Made by a program: the position numbers and the translations under genes. 64,000 nucleotides of DNA from Topomyia yanbarensis. Taxonomy: Eukaryota; Arthropoda; Insecta; Diptera; Culicidae. Within the stretch, counting starts at the first letter, position 1, and each line of letters starts with the position of its first letter. The stretch is from contig NC_080672.1 in the NCBI RefSeq assembly GCF_030247195.1, positions 374,208,166-374,272,165 of the forward strand, in the 5' to 3' direction. Positions 46,487-55,513 of this stretch are shown here, one piece after another. A model generated the notes under the pieces. That model made no database searches. It had not been told where the DNA came from and saw only the letters and a program-made list of their open reading frames with translations.

Positions 46487-46922
46487 CGGCGCCGGTGGTT
46501 AAGTGGTAAGCGTGACCGCCACTCATTCCAGTTGACCTGGGTTCAATTCCAGCGGAGATTTTTCTGAGGTGAAAAAATCTGTGGTCACGTCTTTCTTAGG
46601 AAGGGAAGTACAGTCGTCGGTTCCTGGTCCGTGAGTTGATGGATCGATAGTTGTACTTGTGGATTGCACAGTAGTATATACGGCCTCTAGCAAAAGCAAG
46701 TATCGAACTAACATTCCTTCCCTTTCATTCCGCGATCTACGTTCTGGCCTGGTCGGCGGCGGTATTGATCAATAAACACTAGGATTACCAGGAGTTGCAC
46801 ATTGAAAGATGTTTCGATAGTCCCAAGCATAATTATCTTACTGATTCCCTGTGCAACTTCAGCTAGTCCAGATCGATAATGGAGTGGCAGCCAGGGGTGG
46901 TTGCACAAGCTCAAGCTCAAGC
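46487..46922 (+). mobile_element. second tRNA-related SINE
   Basis: The head has a box A-like TGGTTAAGTGGTA and box B GGGTTCAATTCC, at the spacing of a tRNA gene. The body continues through CATTCCTTCCCTTTC and AATAAACACTAGGATTACC and ends in a short tandem tail (AGCTCAAGCTCAAGC). It is flanked by imperfect direct repeats of ~27 bases (TGAATAGTTTTTGAGATATC at 46461 and TGAATAGTTTTTTAGATATC at 46923, each continuing AC.TTGAC), read as an old target duplication. No protein is encoded. Confidence 0.65.
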
Positions 46923-47282
46923 TGAATAGTTTTTTAGATATCACGTTGACCACAACGGTACATTTCAAAAAACTTCATTCTGAGATAATTGCGCTTAAAG
47001 TTTTGTGCCCACTTCATTCGTAGAAGAACCGCGCTGCAAATGGCTGTAATTTAAAATCTAGTGCTCCGATCTGGCTGAAATTTCGCACAGATATTTTCGA
47101 ATGTATGTTCTTTCAGAATATTCAATAGTTTTTTTTTTCGATTTTTTGAGCTCCAACTTTGTATATAACCCCATAACACAGATTTGCACAGATTTATACA
47201 TAGGCTGCGCACAGATTTCAAGAAATATAAGCAGGCATGACGATTCGATTAGCACTGGGTTTTGCGTGGTGTTAAGGAGATG
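46923..47282. other. unassigned
   Basis: No gene was recognised between the SINE and the LINE. Confidence 0.3.
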
Positions 47283-47656
47283 AGTATTTTTTGGTTCAGT
47301 GTATTTTCACCGATTAGTTGTTTGTGTTGATCGCTCCAGTTATTTTTTTAATATTTGACGTGATTTGTGCCGTTTAATCGTCGTTTATCGTATCAGTCGA
47401 TCTTAAATTTTGTTTGCGCCCTTGGTATTGTGAAGTTTTAAAGTGTTTTCTACAAATTTTGTTTTGTGTCGTGAAAAAGTCCAGTGAAAATCGAGATTGT
47501 TTACATCACCGGACCTGTGTGTAATTACCCACAAAAAATTCACGCGCTCATTTCGCCATCTGCACGCGAGTAGAGGAAAGTATTTCCCACCATAACTTGG
47601 CGCACAGTGAGACGAAAACGAAAAGTCGGATCTAGGGCGGGTAGAAAATCGGCATT

Positions 47657-48535
47657 ATGACAAGTGCATGCGATCACTGCGCGAAAACCGTCAAATCGGA
47701 CGATGGCTTTATCGAGTGCATGGGATTTTGCAAAAATGTGGTGCATATGCAGTGCGGTAAACAACTCAACAAGCCGTTCTTGAAAAAACTTGCCGAAAAT
47801 CCAAATTTATTTTGGATGTGCAATGAATGTGTCAAGTTGATGAAGTTTGCTCGCTTTCGCGACACCGTTTCCTCGCTTGGATGTGTTATCGCTGCTATCG
47901 CTGGGAAAACGGATGACGTCTGTGCTGAACTAAAGGCAGAGTTATCAAAAAATAACCAGCAAATTTCGCACCTCGCCAGAAAGGTTTCAACAGCCACTCC
48001 AGTCCGGCCAAATTCCGGTACATCTCGACCACCTCAGAAACGTCGTCGCGAGGATGGTCCTGATCCGAGCAGTATTCTTGTCGGCGGTCGAAAGCTAGTC
48101 GATAATAGCAACATTCTCACGGTTCCTCCTCCCACTCCGTTGCTCTGGATGTATCTTTCCCGCTTTCATCCCAGCGTTAGCAAGGAGACAGTCGAAAAAA
48201 TGTCCAAAGAAGGGCTAAACTGCAACGAGGAAATAAAGGTCATTCCGCTTGTTAAAAAAGGCATAGACGTCAGTACTCTGAACTTCATATCTTTCAAAGT
48301 TGGAGTTCACCCAAAGTACCGTGAAGCAGCTCTTAACCCTGACACATGGCCGCAAGGCATATTGTTCAGGGAATTTGAGGATAGCCGTACCCAGAACATT
48401 TGGTGCCCACCGACTGATTTTCCTACGCCTTCGGAAGTCGCATGTATTCCGCTAAGTCAACCCGGCCCATCAACCCTACAGAGGACTCCGCAACGATTGG
48501 CAATGCCACTATACCAAGCTACACCGCCATTGTGA
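47657..48535 (+). CDS. LINE ORF1 protein with PHD-like zinc finger
   Basis: 292 aa; presumably binds the element's RNA/DNA during retrotransposition. Residues 1-60 show a C4HC3-type pattern: CDHC, CMGFC, a His and Cys in VVHMQC, then WMCNEC, as in PHD fingers of CR1-type ORF1 proteins. A helical, possibly coiled segment (about residues 85-115, AELKAELSKNNQQISHLARK) and a basic stretch (PPQKRRRED, about 125) follow. The C-terminal half is unassigned and ends Pro-rich. It stops at TGA (48533-48535). ORF2 is in the same frame 48 bases on with no other stop between, so this TGA alone separates the two proteins. Confidence 0.85.
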   Translation: MTSACDHCAKTVKSDDGFIECMGFCKNVVHMQCGKQLNKPFLKKLAENPNLFWMCNECVKLMKFARFRDTVSSLGCVIAAIAGKTDDVCAELKAELSKNNQQISHLARKVSTATPVRPNSGTSRPPQKRRREDGPDPSSILVGGRKLVDNSNILTVPPPTPLLWMYLSRFHPSVSKETVEKMSKEGLNCNEEIKVIPLVKKGIDVSTLNFISFKVGVHPKYREAALNPDTWPQGILFREFEDSRTQNIWCPPTDFPTPSEVACIPLSQPGPSTLQRTPQRLAMPLYQATPPL

Positions 48536-48583
48536 AGGATTGTCGACGCTGATCGCATACTGGGACGCAATGCAGTTGGTACA

Positions 48584-51500
48584 ATGGAAGCCCTCGATCC
48601 CCCCGCTACAGTCGAGCCCTTGCAGCCAGCGTTCAGCAGTCGTCCCGGTCCTGTATGTGTGGGTGGAGAAGGGGTCTTCCAAGCCGCCTTTCTCGGCAAG
48701 TATTATACAAATTGTAACGATACAACGGTTAAACCGATTCACGCTTCTAGTTCATCGTCCAACACTCGCCGTAAGCTACTACCGTCCCGTTCCTGCTCTC
48801 CGCATCGCTCCATCGGGGTTCAAAGCATACTGGGACGCACCGCAGTTGGCACTATGGAAGCCCTCGAGCCCCCCGCCACAGTCGAGCAATTGCAGCCAGC
48901 GATCATCAGTCGTCCCGGTCCTGTGTGTGGGATGGGTGAAAGGGTCTTCCAACCCGCCACAAATGGCAAGTATACATCTGATCCGAACACTTCAAGCGCT
49001 GATGTATTCTTCGCTTCCAGTAATTTGCCTTTTGCTCTAACATCTTGTGACGAGATGTCAACTATTTCTGTCGCCGATGATGATCGCTGCATTCTGGAGC
49101 GCGATGCAGTTGATTCGCCCTCTGCAGAACCTGATCCGTCATCCAATAACATCGAGATTTACTACCAGAATGTTGGTGGCTTAAATTCATCAACGGACAG
49201 CTATTTGCTCGCGACCACGGGCTGCTGTTATGACGTCATCGCCTTAACCGAGACGTGGCTCAACAACCGTACTCTGTCTCACCAGGTGTTTGGTTCAACA
49301 TTTGATGTCTTCCGCTGTGATCGCAATGCCCTCAACAGCCGCAAGACATCAGGTGGTGGTGTACTCATCGCCGTTCGCCATGGTATAAAAGCCCGAGTGA
49401 TCAACGATGAGCGGTGGGAGAGCTCCGAGCAAGTGTGGATATCAGTGAAACTTGCCGATCGCAATCTCTTCCTGTGTGTCGTGTATTTTCCACCTGACCG
49501 AATTCGTGATTACAGCCTGATCGATGTACATCTTTCCTCCGTTTCTTTCATCACCTCGATCGCTGCCCCATCTGATGATATTGTTATACTGGGCGACTTT
49601 AACTTACCTGGCTTGACCTGGTGCCCAGCAAGTAACGGATTTCTACGATTGGATATCGAAAAATCTGTGCTTATCAACAATGCCAGTTGTATCTTGGACA
49701 ACTACAGTAGCGCAACTCTTCGGCAAATTAATAATATCATCAACGAGAACGGACGTACATTGGACCTCTGCTTTGTAAGTGCCCGGGACTACGCTCCGTA
49801 CTGCTGCGCCGCTCCGACACCTTTAGTCCAGCATGTGCGCCATCATCCCCCACTACATCTTGTACTCGCTGGTAACCTAGGAGTGAGTTTTGAAGACGTC
49901 TCAAGCTCTATCGTCTACGATTTTAAAAACGCTGACTACGACAGCATCGTTAGCACGCTGTTGGATATAAATTGGGACGAAAATCTTAACAATGATGACG
50001 CGAACGAAGCAGCGATGACGTTTTCTAATATTCTTAACTACCTAATCGACCGTCATGTGCCAAAACGAACAGTCAGCACAAATCAACACCCTCCCTGGCA
50101 ATCAATAGTGCTTAGACGATTAAAAACTGCCAAACGAGCCGCATTTAAAAAGTTCTCGAAGCATAAGACACTTGCATTACGAAACCACTACTTTCAACTC
50201 AACCACGAATACAAACAGCAAAGCAGACGTGCCTTTTTTAGATATCAGCGAAACGTCGAACGTCAACTGAAATCCAAGCCCAAGTCGTTTTGGAAATATG
50301 TGAACGAGCAGCGAAAAGAATCCGGGTTACCATCTTGTATGTCATTAAATGGAGTTTTAGGCACCGACACTAAGGAAATTTGCCAATTGTTCTCCGACAA
50401 ATTTTCAAGCGTTTTTTCCGACGAGAACCTTTCCCCACAACAAGTCGCTGCCGCTTCAAATCTAACTCCTTCTCTAGGACGAACCATCAACCGAATTTGT
50501 GTCGATAATGCTGCCATTCTTGCAGCAAATTCCAAGCTGAAAGCATCTAGTTCCCCGGGTCCAGATGGCGTTCCTTCGATTTTTGTCAAAAAGTGCATCA
50601 GCGGGCTTCTTGAACCACTTCGGCGAGTCTTTGTGCTATCACTCAATACTGGAACATTCCCTTCCTGCTGGAAAGCAGCGCACATGTTTCCAGTTCACAA
50701 AAAAGGAAACAAATCGAACATTGACAATTATCGAGGAATCTCGTGTTTAAGTGCAGTATCAAAACTATTCGAGCTGGTTGTCTTAGACCCTCTTTTCTTT
50801 CACTGCAAACACTACATTGCAGACGATCAACACGGATTTATGCCTAAACGATCGACAACGACTAACCTGCTCTCGTTCACAACATATGCAATGGATGGAT
50901 TCGCTGACGGATTGCAAACCGATGCTATTTACATGGATCTATCTGCGGCCTTCGACAAAATCAATCATGATATCGCAATAGCGAAGCTGGACAAACTCGG
51001 TATTCATGGACAACTTCTGCGCTGGTTTCGTTCCTACCTCGATGGAAGGCAGCTCCAAATCAGCATTAAGGACTGTCTATCTACACCATTCTTCGCTACA
51101 TCCGGCATCCCACAAGGAAGCCATCTCGGTCCAGTGATATTCCTCCTCTACTTTAATGATGTCAACATCAAATTACAAGGACCCCGCCTTTCTTTTGCCG
51201 ACGACATGAAAATTTTTCAACAAATACGGGATAAAACCGATGCCGAGCTTCTTCAGAGGGAATTGGACAGCTTTAGTACGTGGTGTGATCTAAACAGAAT
51301 GGTTTTAAACCCGAGCAAATGCTCAATCGTTACGTTCACGCGGAAACGCCATCCGATTCAGTTTAACTACCATCTCTTCGACTCGAGTATTCCAAGACAC
51401 TCTAACGTCAAGGATCTCGGAGTCATCATGGATTCGGCACTAACGTTCAAACCACATACATCATCCATTGTGGATAAGGCTTCAAGACAGCTTGGGTTCA

Positions 51501-52027
51501 TCTTCCGAATAGCGAAAAACTTTAAGGACGTATACTGTTTAAAATCTCTCTATTGTGCGCTGGTTCGCTCAACACTGGAATATTGTTCTGCTGTTTGGAA
51601 CCCTTACTACCAGAACGGTGTCGACAGAATCGAGGCCGTCCAACGCCGGTTCATACGCTTTGCACTCCGACATCTTCCTTGGCAAAACAGATTTCAGCTG
51701 CCGAGCTACGAAAACCGTTGTCAGTTAATACAGCTCGATACTCTAAGCATCCGGAGGGACTGCTCTCGAGCCCTGTTCGTCTCGGACTTACTGTCTGCCA
51801 GGGTGGATTGCCCTACAATCCTCGGACGCCTCGATCTTCAAGCTCGCGTTCGAGCTCTGCGCAATAACTCTCTTCTGCGAGTCCCATTCAGGAGAACTAA
51901 CTATGGGCGCCAGGGCGCTGTTACCGGACTCCAGCGTGTGTTTAACAGTGTGGCGACGGCGTTTGACTTCAACCTGACAAGGAATTCGATAAAAACTAAA
52001 ATTATTCGTATTCTGAAATGTAATTAG
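48584..52027 (+). CDS. LINE ORF2: endonuclease and reverse transcriptase
   Basis: 1147 aa; nicks target DNA and copies the element's RNA onto it. Residues 1-180 are a poorly conserved leader containing a 90-codon-spaced duplication. The AP-like endonuclease spans about 190-430 (YYQNVGGLNS, ALTETWLN, VVYFPP, ILGDFNLPGLTW, RHHPPLHL). The reverse transcriptase spans about 640-960: SSSPGPDGVPS, NYRGISCLSAVSKLFE, QHGFMPKRSTTTNL, YMDLSAAFDKINHD, GIPQGSHLGP, and the catalytic FADD at about residue 871. The C-terminus ends ILKCN without an RNase H domain. All motifs are in one open frame. The first ATG after the ORF1 stop was taken as start; translation by readthrough of ORF1 is an alternative. Confidence 0.93.
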   Translation: MEALDPPATVEPLQPAFSSRPGPVCVGGEGVFQAAFLGKYYTNCNDTTVKPIHASSSSSNTRRKLLPSRSCSPHRSIGVQSILGRTAVGTMEALEPPATVEQLQPAIISRPGPVCGMGERVFQPATNGKYTSDPNTSSADVFFASSNLPFALTSCDEMSTISVADDDRCILERDAVDSPSAEPDPSSNNIEIYYQNVGGLNSSTDSYLLATTGCCYDVIALTETWLNNRTLSHQVFGSTFDVFRCDRNALNSRKTSGGGVLIAVRHGIKARVINDERWESSEQVWISVKLADRNLFLCVVYFPPDRIRDYSLIDVHLSSVSFITSIAAPSDDIVILGDFNLPGLTWCPASNGFLRLDIEKSVLINNASCILDNYSSATLRQINNIINENGRTLDLCFVSARDYAPYCCAAPTPLVQHVRHHPPLHLVLAGNLGVSFEDVSSSIVYDFKNADYDSIVSTLLDINWDENLNNDDANEAAMTFSNILNYLIDRHVPKRTVSTNQHPPWQSIVLRRLKTAKRAAFKKFSKHKTLALRNHYFQLNHEYKQQSRRAFFRYQRNVERQLKSKPKSFWKYVNEQRKESGLPSCMSLNGVLGTDTKEICQLFSDKFSSVFSDENLSPQQVAAASNLTPSLGRTINRICVDNAAILAANSKLKASSSPGPDGVPSIFVKKCISGLLEPLRRVFVLSLNTGTFPSCWKAAHMFPVHKKGNKSNIDNYRGISCLSAVSKLFELVVLDPLFFHCKHYIADDQHGFMPKRSTTTNLLSFTTYAMDGFADGLQTDAIYMDLSAAFDKINHDIAIAKLDKLGIHGQLLRWFRSYLDGRQLQISIKDCLSTPFFATSGIPQGSHLGPVIFLLYFNDVNIKLQGPRLSFADDMKIFQQIRDKTDAELLQRELDSFSTWCDLNRMVLNPSKCSIVTFTRKRHPIQFNYHLFDSSIPRHSNVKDLGVIMDSALTFKPHTSSIVDKASRQLGFIFRIAKNFKDVYCLKSLYCALVRSTLEYCSAVWNPYYQNGVDRIEAVQRRFIRFALRHLPWQNRFQLPSYENRCQLIQLDTLSIRRDCSRALFVSDLLSARVDCPTILGRLDLQARVRALRNNSLLRVPFRRTNYGRQGAVTGLQRVFNSVATAFDFNLTRNSIKTKIIRILKCN

Positions 52028-52095
52028 TTTAAGTAACCACCATTGGGGCCAAGGGGTCTGTTGGTGACGGTACAACAAATAAACAAATAAACAAA

Positions 52096-52531
52096 TGATG
52101 CTGGTTTATTGAATGCTAAAATTATAAGGTTTTACATCAACCGACATAACCCCACAAAATGAGCCGGATGATCTTCGTTTGACTATTCTCTGTAGTTTGT
52201 TTACGTTACGTTGAGTTACTCGAATGTAACAGATGAGCACCCGTTGCACTGGCACTCACGCAACTGACAAAGTAAACAAACCACCGACAATTGTCAAACA
52301 TGAACTTCATTCATCATGAGTTCATTCGTGTCGTCATCTTGTAGAACTCAACAAGTTTCTGCTGATGATATGATACGATTTGTTTTGTAAACTACCCCTG
52401 AAAACGCTCACGGGGCAAACTTGGAAAACGTTTGACATATTATCGTATATGCTGCTATAAGCACAGCTTTATAACGATCCGTAGAGCCAGATTAATTGTA
52501 TCACAGGGATGATGGGTTTTATACATTCGCA
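52096..52531. other. unassigned
   Basis: No gene or repeat was recognised downstream of the LINE. Confidence 0.3.
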
Positions 52532-53034
52532 TTAACCCCTTCATGCCCATGTTGTTTATAAACAACAACGGTTTTAAACTTATATAGCTTTTGATGTAGG
52601 CAAGATATGCTCACAAGACCAAGGAAGACTAATAACTCTGACTATTATTTATCATTTGAGTACCAACAGTTGTAAGTATTTTCCGTAAAATTGAAGCTAT
52701 TGCAATTATTGTGATTGGATTCCTGTAGAGCAGTGCTGCCAGGCGCAGTTTAAGTTAACGGTGAAAATGAAAGTTTGATATACACGCGGTAAAACCTATC
52801 AATTTCGACTGCCTTCGATTACATTTTTCAAACAATTAGAATATTGTGAAAATTCTAGGAGATAGGTATTGAGCATCGAAAGGTAAAAATAGAACAGCTT
52901 CTAGCACTGCAAGAAAAGTACCTATTTTGATTAGGGAATGTTTTTTGTTGTTTTGTGTTCCAAAACAGTTTTAAGAAAAAAAAGTTTTGGAACGCTATAT
53001 ACGCTAGCAAAAAACGTGGGCATAAAAGGGTTAA
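52532..53034. mobile_element. TTAA-flanked MITE, copy 1
   Basis: 503 bases. It begins TTAACCCCTTCATGCCCATG and ends CGTGGGCATAAAAGGGTTAA. Same ends and shared internal words (AGCACTGCAAGAAAAG, CCAAAACAGTTTT) as 54403-55154. The TTAA duplication points to a piggyBac-type mobiliser. No coding capacity. Confidence 0.8.
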
Positions 53035-53986
53035 GACCGATTTATTTTATGTTCTGTTAAATGATTCAATGTTCATTTTACTTATATTGTTTGCGAATTT
53101 CGCAAATTTCAAAATCAGTTACCTATTTCTGCTTGCATTTACCGAAACCGACATTCAGATTCAACGCCTCCCTCATTCATTCACCTTCCAACTGACTGAA
53201 ATTTCATGCAGAATCGAATGCTTGAGTGCAGAGAAAATATGAATTCATTCACCAACCAAAGCATTCATTTGTTATTATGTGGACAGTTTGAAGGCATAAG
53301 TTAGCATCTTCTATATTTTTGAGCATAAGTGAACTGCGTAATCTATATCTGGTGCACTTTTGCTCAATAATCCCTCTCAGAGCTACCATAGAAACAAAAT
53401 TCATTTTGCTTCTGAAACAGAACGTGTCCGAACTTGAATGCGCTGCGTCGGGAGAACGAATGACGAAACGAACCAAAAATTTCATTCATCGCAGCGGGCA
53501 TGAATTGAATTTTGTTTTCTTTCAAGTTCACGTAGGGATATCAATTTTTTAAGCTCTGCGCGCAAGTTCTCTTCTACTGGCTGTGGTGTGAGTTCAACAT
53601 ACAGTGAGTCCAAAAAGTATTTGTAATCCGGTTTGACCATTAATTTACTTTATTTGTATATGTCACGCTGGCCAACTGCAAAAAACAGAAAAAAATAATT
53701 TTTCCCATGTTGTAGATATATATGTATGTATTGGTAACAAATGCGCATTTAAAAACGAACTTACTAATCATCATTCTATCTACCCAACCATTTCATCAGA
53801 ATGTTTTGAGTGGATAAAAGTCACATACAAACACACATCACATCGAATAAAATGCAAATTCACATTAGATTCGAACTCGTGCTCTTGCGCATCGCAGCAC
53901 TGACTATTGGCGCTGTTCTATTTCTACACATCCGCAATATAGTTCTGCATCGTGTGTAATGAATCAGCCGCAATATTGCTTTTAAC
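53035..53986. other. unassigned
   Basis: No gene or repeat was recognised. Confidence 0.3.
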
Positions 53987-54165
53987 CCTTACACGACCTT
54001 ATTCTACCGTCTATAGGGTTCCAAAACACGATTTTTCCTTAGAACTGTTGGGGCCATGAATCACTAAAAACCTGTTTTGATATGTGCTTTTTCCGCAGTG
54101 CAGCAAGCTGCTCAATTTTTACATTACACTACTTAATATAATTGAATTCGTTGCGTTGCGTTGCG
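53987..54165 (+). mobile_element. half copy of the TTAACCC MITE family
   Basis: GCTTTTAACCCTTACACGAC, AGGGTTCCAAAACACGATTT, GCAGTGCAGCAAGCTGCTCA and ATTTTTACATTACACTACTT follow the order of the first half of 54403-55154. The other end is not recognised, so this is a truncated relative. Confidence 0.55.
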
Positions 54166-54402
54166 AAGTACGATGTAATTCGAATATTGCATACTTACGA
54201 TTATCATATTTCCTCACCATAACTCACCTTGCTCGTGTGATAAATGATCGGGAATGAGTTCAGTAAACCAATAGAATGAGAATCGTCATTGCCGGCCACG
54301 ACATCTTAGGATAGGGTAGGAAATGTTGATGTAATACCTACTTAAGCAAGACCACCGACTCCGCAACGCTTCCATAGGTATTACGGAGTTGGATATACGC
54401 GT

Positions 54403-55154
54403 TTAACCCTTTCATGTCCAACTTTTTTCTAGTGCATGTAGGGTTTCAAAACTATTTTTCCTAGAAAACGGTGAGATCAAGAAACATGAAAAGTCTTTTT
54501 TCATAAAGATAGGTGCTTACCTTGCAGTGCTAGGAGATTCTCAATTTTTACCTTCCACTGCTCAATACAATTCTCCTAAAATATTTACAATAGTCCAATT
54601 CCATAGAAAACGTAGCCAAAGGTAGTCTAAATTGATTAGTTTTATTAGTTCTCAAAAATATTGCAGCATAACGAAGATATCAATAGTAATTCTTCAAAAG
54701 GGCTAATGAGACTTTTGTAAACAAACTTATTTCGCTCATTATTCCGCTACCGAGTTGAATTTCATGAAAAATACACATGAATCAACATCTTTATCCTTGT
54801 TAGAATCAATTTCAAATGTTTTCTGTGTTGAAATGATAACAAATTAGGAGAAATCAGCAAAACAAAAGTTTGTTTACAAATCTTATTAGCCCTATTCAAA
54901 TGTTGATATGGATATATGAAAAAATCATTTTCGGTCGTCAACGTAAACTATCCCTGGTAGCACTGCTCCATTGGAATCCAATTCTAATTGCAACAACTTC
55001 AGTTCTAGAGCTGATTCTTGTAACTGATATTACTCAAATGATAGGCAATAGTCACATTTATTAACCTTACTTGTTTGTGCGATCAAATCAATCAAAAGTT
55101 AGAGCTGTTTAAAAACGTTGTTGTCCACAAACAACATGGGCATGAATGGGTTAA
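54403..55154. mobile_element. TTAA-flanked MITE, copy 2
   Basis: 752 bases. It begins TTAACCCTTTCATGTCCAAC and ends ACATGGGCATGAATGGGTTAA (inverted termini). Collapsing the TTAA duplication joins TATACGCG to GCGTTTACATTGG. No transposase is readable. Confidence 0.8.
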
Positions 55155-55513
55155 GCGTTTACATTGGATAAGTCTTTTGTTGTTATTTTTTTTAGCGGGC
55201 TGATGTCATGATGTATCATGCTCCTAACAAACGCGTGCCAAGTCGCCAGTGATACAGTAAAATTGATCCCTTTTCTGTTTTCTTCCTGATCTCCTTTTGG
55301 GTCTCCTAGCTCTGAAGCGGATTCATCGTCTATTAAGTAAATCAGAGCGCGCTGGTAATCGTAATGCCCTCGAATACCAATTTCCATGCAACAATTCTGC
55401 CAATCATTATTCCTGTTCTTGTGTGAATGGATGATTGTTGCTCCAGACTGAATAATCATGTTGTAACACCACTTTGCTTGTTGAGTATAGTGGAAATTGT
55501 TAACAACTGACAC
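55151..55513 (-). CDS. candidate exon of an unknown protein
   Basis: Minus-strand frame of 120 codons without an obvious repeat origin and with a balanced, protein-like composition (for example NNDWQNCCMEIGIRGHYDYQ, IYLIDDESASELG). There is no in-frame ATG at the 5' edge; the frame opens near a possible acceptor (GTGTCAG/TTG). It ends at a TAA that lies in the TTAA target site of the adjacent MITE. I cannot assign a family. It may be the last exon of a host gene, an old pseudogene, or chance. Confidence 0.3.
   Translation of the reverse strand: MSVVNNFHYTQQAKWCYNMIIQSGATIIHSHKNRNNDWQNCCMEIGIRGHYDYQRALIYLIDDESASELGDPKGDQEENRKGINFTVSLATWHAFVRSMIHHDISPLKKITTKDLSNVNA

Larger units (their letters stand above)
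47283..52095 (+). mobile_element. CR1-like LINE, apparently full length
   Basis: About 4.8 kb: a presumed 5' UTR (about 47283-47656, left edge not defined by a target duplication), ORF1 with a PHD-type zinc finger, ORF2 with endonuclease and reverse transcriptase, a short 3' UTR (CCACCATTGGGGCCAAGGGG) and a tail of AAATAAAC repeats rather than poly(A). Both ORFs are open and key RT motifs are intact, so this copy could be recently active. A 5'-truncated relative sits at 23116-23935. CR1 clade is inferred from the PHD ORF1, ORF2 layout and repeat tail. Confidence 0.85.

Noticed and set aside
46490..46565. A second tRNA gene
   Set aside because: The cloverleaf ends are not matched and the sequence runs on into a SINE-like body.
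48540..49040. 166-codon frame overlapping the start of LINE ORF2
   Set aside because: Same strand, shifted frame; the duplicated leader is simply poor in stops. No motif or conservation evidence favours it over ORF2.
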